Positions 63,201 to 64,000 of a DNA stretch of 64,000 nt are shown here, piece by piece. The stretch lies in the NCBI GenBank assembly GCA_949752795.1, contig OX457061.1, forward strand, positions 41,076,338 to 41,140,337, read 5' to 3'. This stretch comes from Hyperoodon ampullatus (lineage: Eukaryota; Chordata; Mammalia; Artiodactyla; Ziphiidae). Positions within the stretch are counted from its first letter, which is position 1, and each line of letters starts with the position of its first letter. The notes under the pieces were generated by a model, which was given only the letters and a program-made list of their open reading frames with translations, was not told the origin of the DNA and made no database searches. The translations under genes and the position numbers were made by a program.

Positions 63201-63409
63201 GTGGTGGACACCATGAGCACTGCCCACATTCCCCTTGAGGAAGGACCTGCTGTCCCCAGTGCTGGGCGTGGAAGCAGCACAGCCCTCAGCCCTCATCCAG
63301 CAGGGCTCACCTCTGCTGCAGAGCCACTGCCCAAGGTCTTGTCCTTTCCCTGGAAGCCCACAGCCAATGGCTACTGTGGAAACATAAAGCTGAGGTCGAC
63401 TCACATCTA

Positions 63410-63608
63410 GAAATGGCAAGGTATTAAATATTTTAGGCTTCGTGGGCCATGCAGCTTCTGTCACAGCTACTCAGCTCTACCCAAGCAGCGTGAAAGCAGC
63501 CTTAGATCATACATAAACAAAGAGGTGGAACTGTGTTCCAGTAAAACTTTATTTACAAAGACAGGTGGCCACCTGATTTGTAAGACATGCCAGTTTGTGC
63601 ACCTCTGA
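63410..63608 (+). mobile_element. hAT-Charlie non-autonomous DNA transposon
   Basis: 'attttaggcttcgtgggcca', 'cagtaaaactttatttac' and 'gtttgtgcacctctga'. Same family as 27312 and 40125. Confidence 0.82.
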
Positions 63609-63834
63609 TATAAAAGCCAGGTCATCTCAGCCTAATTTGGGGCAACTCTCAAGGGTCATTCTGGCTCCAAGACTCTGTTGGGCCAGCCGGGACTGTCACT
63701 GAGCTGCAAGGCAGCATGACTTTCTCTGCCCACTCCTACTGCTTCCTCTCCCTTGGAAGACTTGATTCTAAGAGTAGTTCTTAAGGAACATCCTGCATGC
63801 TCTTCTCCAGCTGAGTCTGCTTCCCAGAGAACCC

Positions 63835-63895
63835 ACCCTGCACCCCACTAAATTTGGGGGTAGTTTGTTATGCAGCAATAGCTGACCAGAACACT
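63835..63895 (+). mobile_element. MLT1 LTR 3' end fragment
   Basis: 'gtagtttgttatgcagcaat' and 'agctgaccagaac' resemble the 3' end of MLT1. It may belong to the 62860 copy, split by later insertion. Confidence 0.6.
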
Positions 63896-64000
63896 CACCA
63901 TCTTGACTGGGTCTGTTTACTCAGTTCAGCCAAAGATCAGGTTTGCCTTTCTACAGGCTGGCCACCTCGTGCCCTGTCCAGTCTTCCTGTCCCGAGTAAC

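Overview
This window is mammalian nuclear DNA, almost certainly from a cetacean. The main evidence is about sixteen copies of a tRNA-derived SINE of the CHR family, each carrying the 'cttccctggtggcgcagtgg' head. Many have an A-rich tail and near-perfect target-site duplications. CHR SINEs are known from whales, dolphins, hippos and ruminants, and the short form dominating here (ending in 'gaggcccgcgtaccgc' plus poly-A) is the type abundant in whales and dolphins. The sequence does not say which cetacean.

The only protein-coding gene I can support is DAPK1 (death-associated protein kinase 1), read on the minus strand. Twenty-two coding exons lie between 59706 and 5941. Joined, they give 2776 coding bases with every phase matching and no stop codon, covering about residues 96 to 1020 of a protein of about 1430 residues. 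All introns are GT-AG. In transcript order the exons encode: the rest of the kinase domain (59706 to 56345), the calmodulin-binding autoregulatory segment (55188 to 53617), a linker (51297-51178), eight ankyrin repeats (50720 to 41341), a linker (34244-34167), the ROC GTPase-like domain with its P-loop (20232 to 9078), and the first part of the COR/cytoskeleton-binding region (6129-5941). The start codon exon and kinase N-lobe lie beyond 64000. The rest of COR, the death domain and the 3' UTR lie before position 1. The layout fits a 26-exon gene with a non-coding first exon, making these exons 4 to 25 (inference).

Layout by region: 1-5061 is a degenerate L1 retrotransposon, plus strand, with a CHR SINE nested in its 3' part. 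5062-14037 holds five ROC/COR exons and several SINEs. 14038-34166 is mostly two large introns with a single exon at 20010-20232, filled with SINE, MIR, L2 and old L1 and DNA-transposon fragments. 34167-53709 carries the ankyrin and linker exons and a 200-base assembly gap at 36683-36882. 55099-59706 holds the compact kinase exons, including a 27-bp microexon. 59707-64000 is intron with an MLT1 LTR fragment, a DNA transposon and another SINE.

How the parts work together: the encoded protein is a Ca2+/calmodulin-regulated serine/threonine kinase. Its catalytic domain is held off by the adjacent calmodulin-binding helix. The ankyrin repeats and ROC-COR module give localisation and nucleotide-dependent control. 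I found no undescribed system. The most useful second looks are the repeat-by-exon architecture of the ankyrin region, two consecutive weak splice donors at its start, a long open read-through after one ankyrin exon, and the contrast between a nearly invariant kinase and a more divergent ankyrin region. Comparisons with human DAPK1 use the human sequence from memory.
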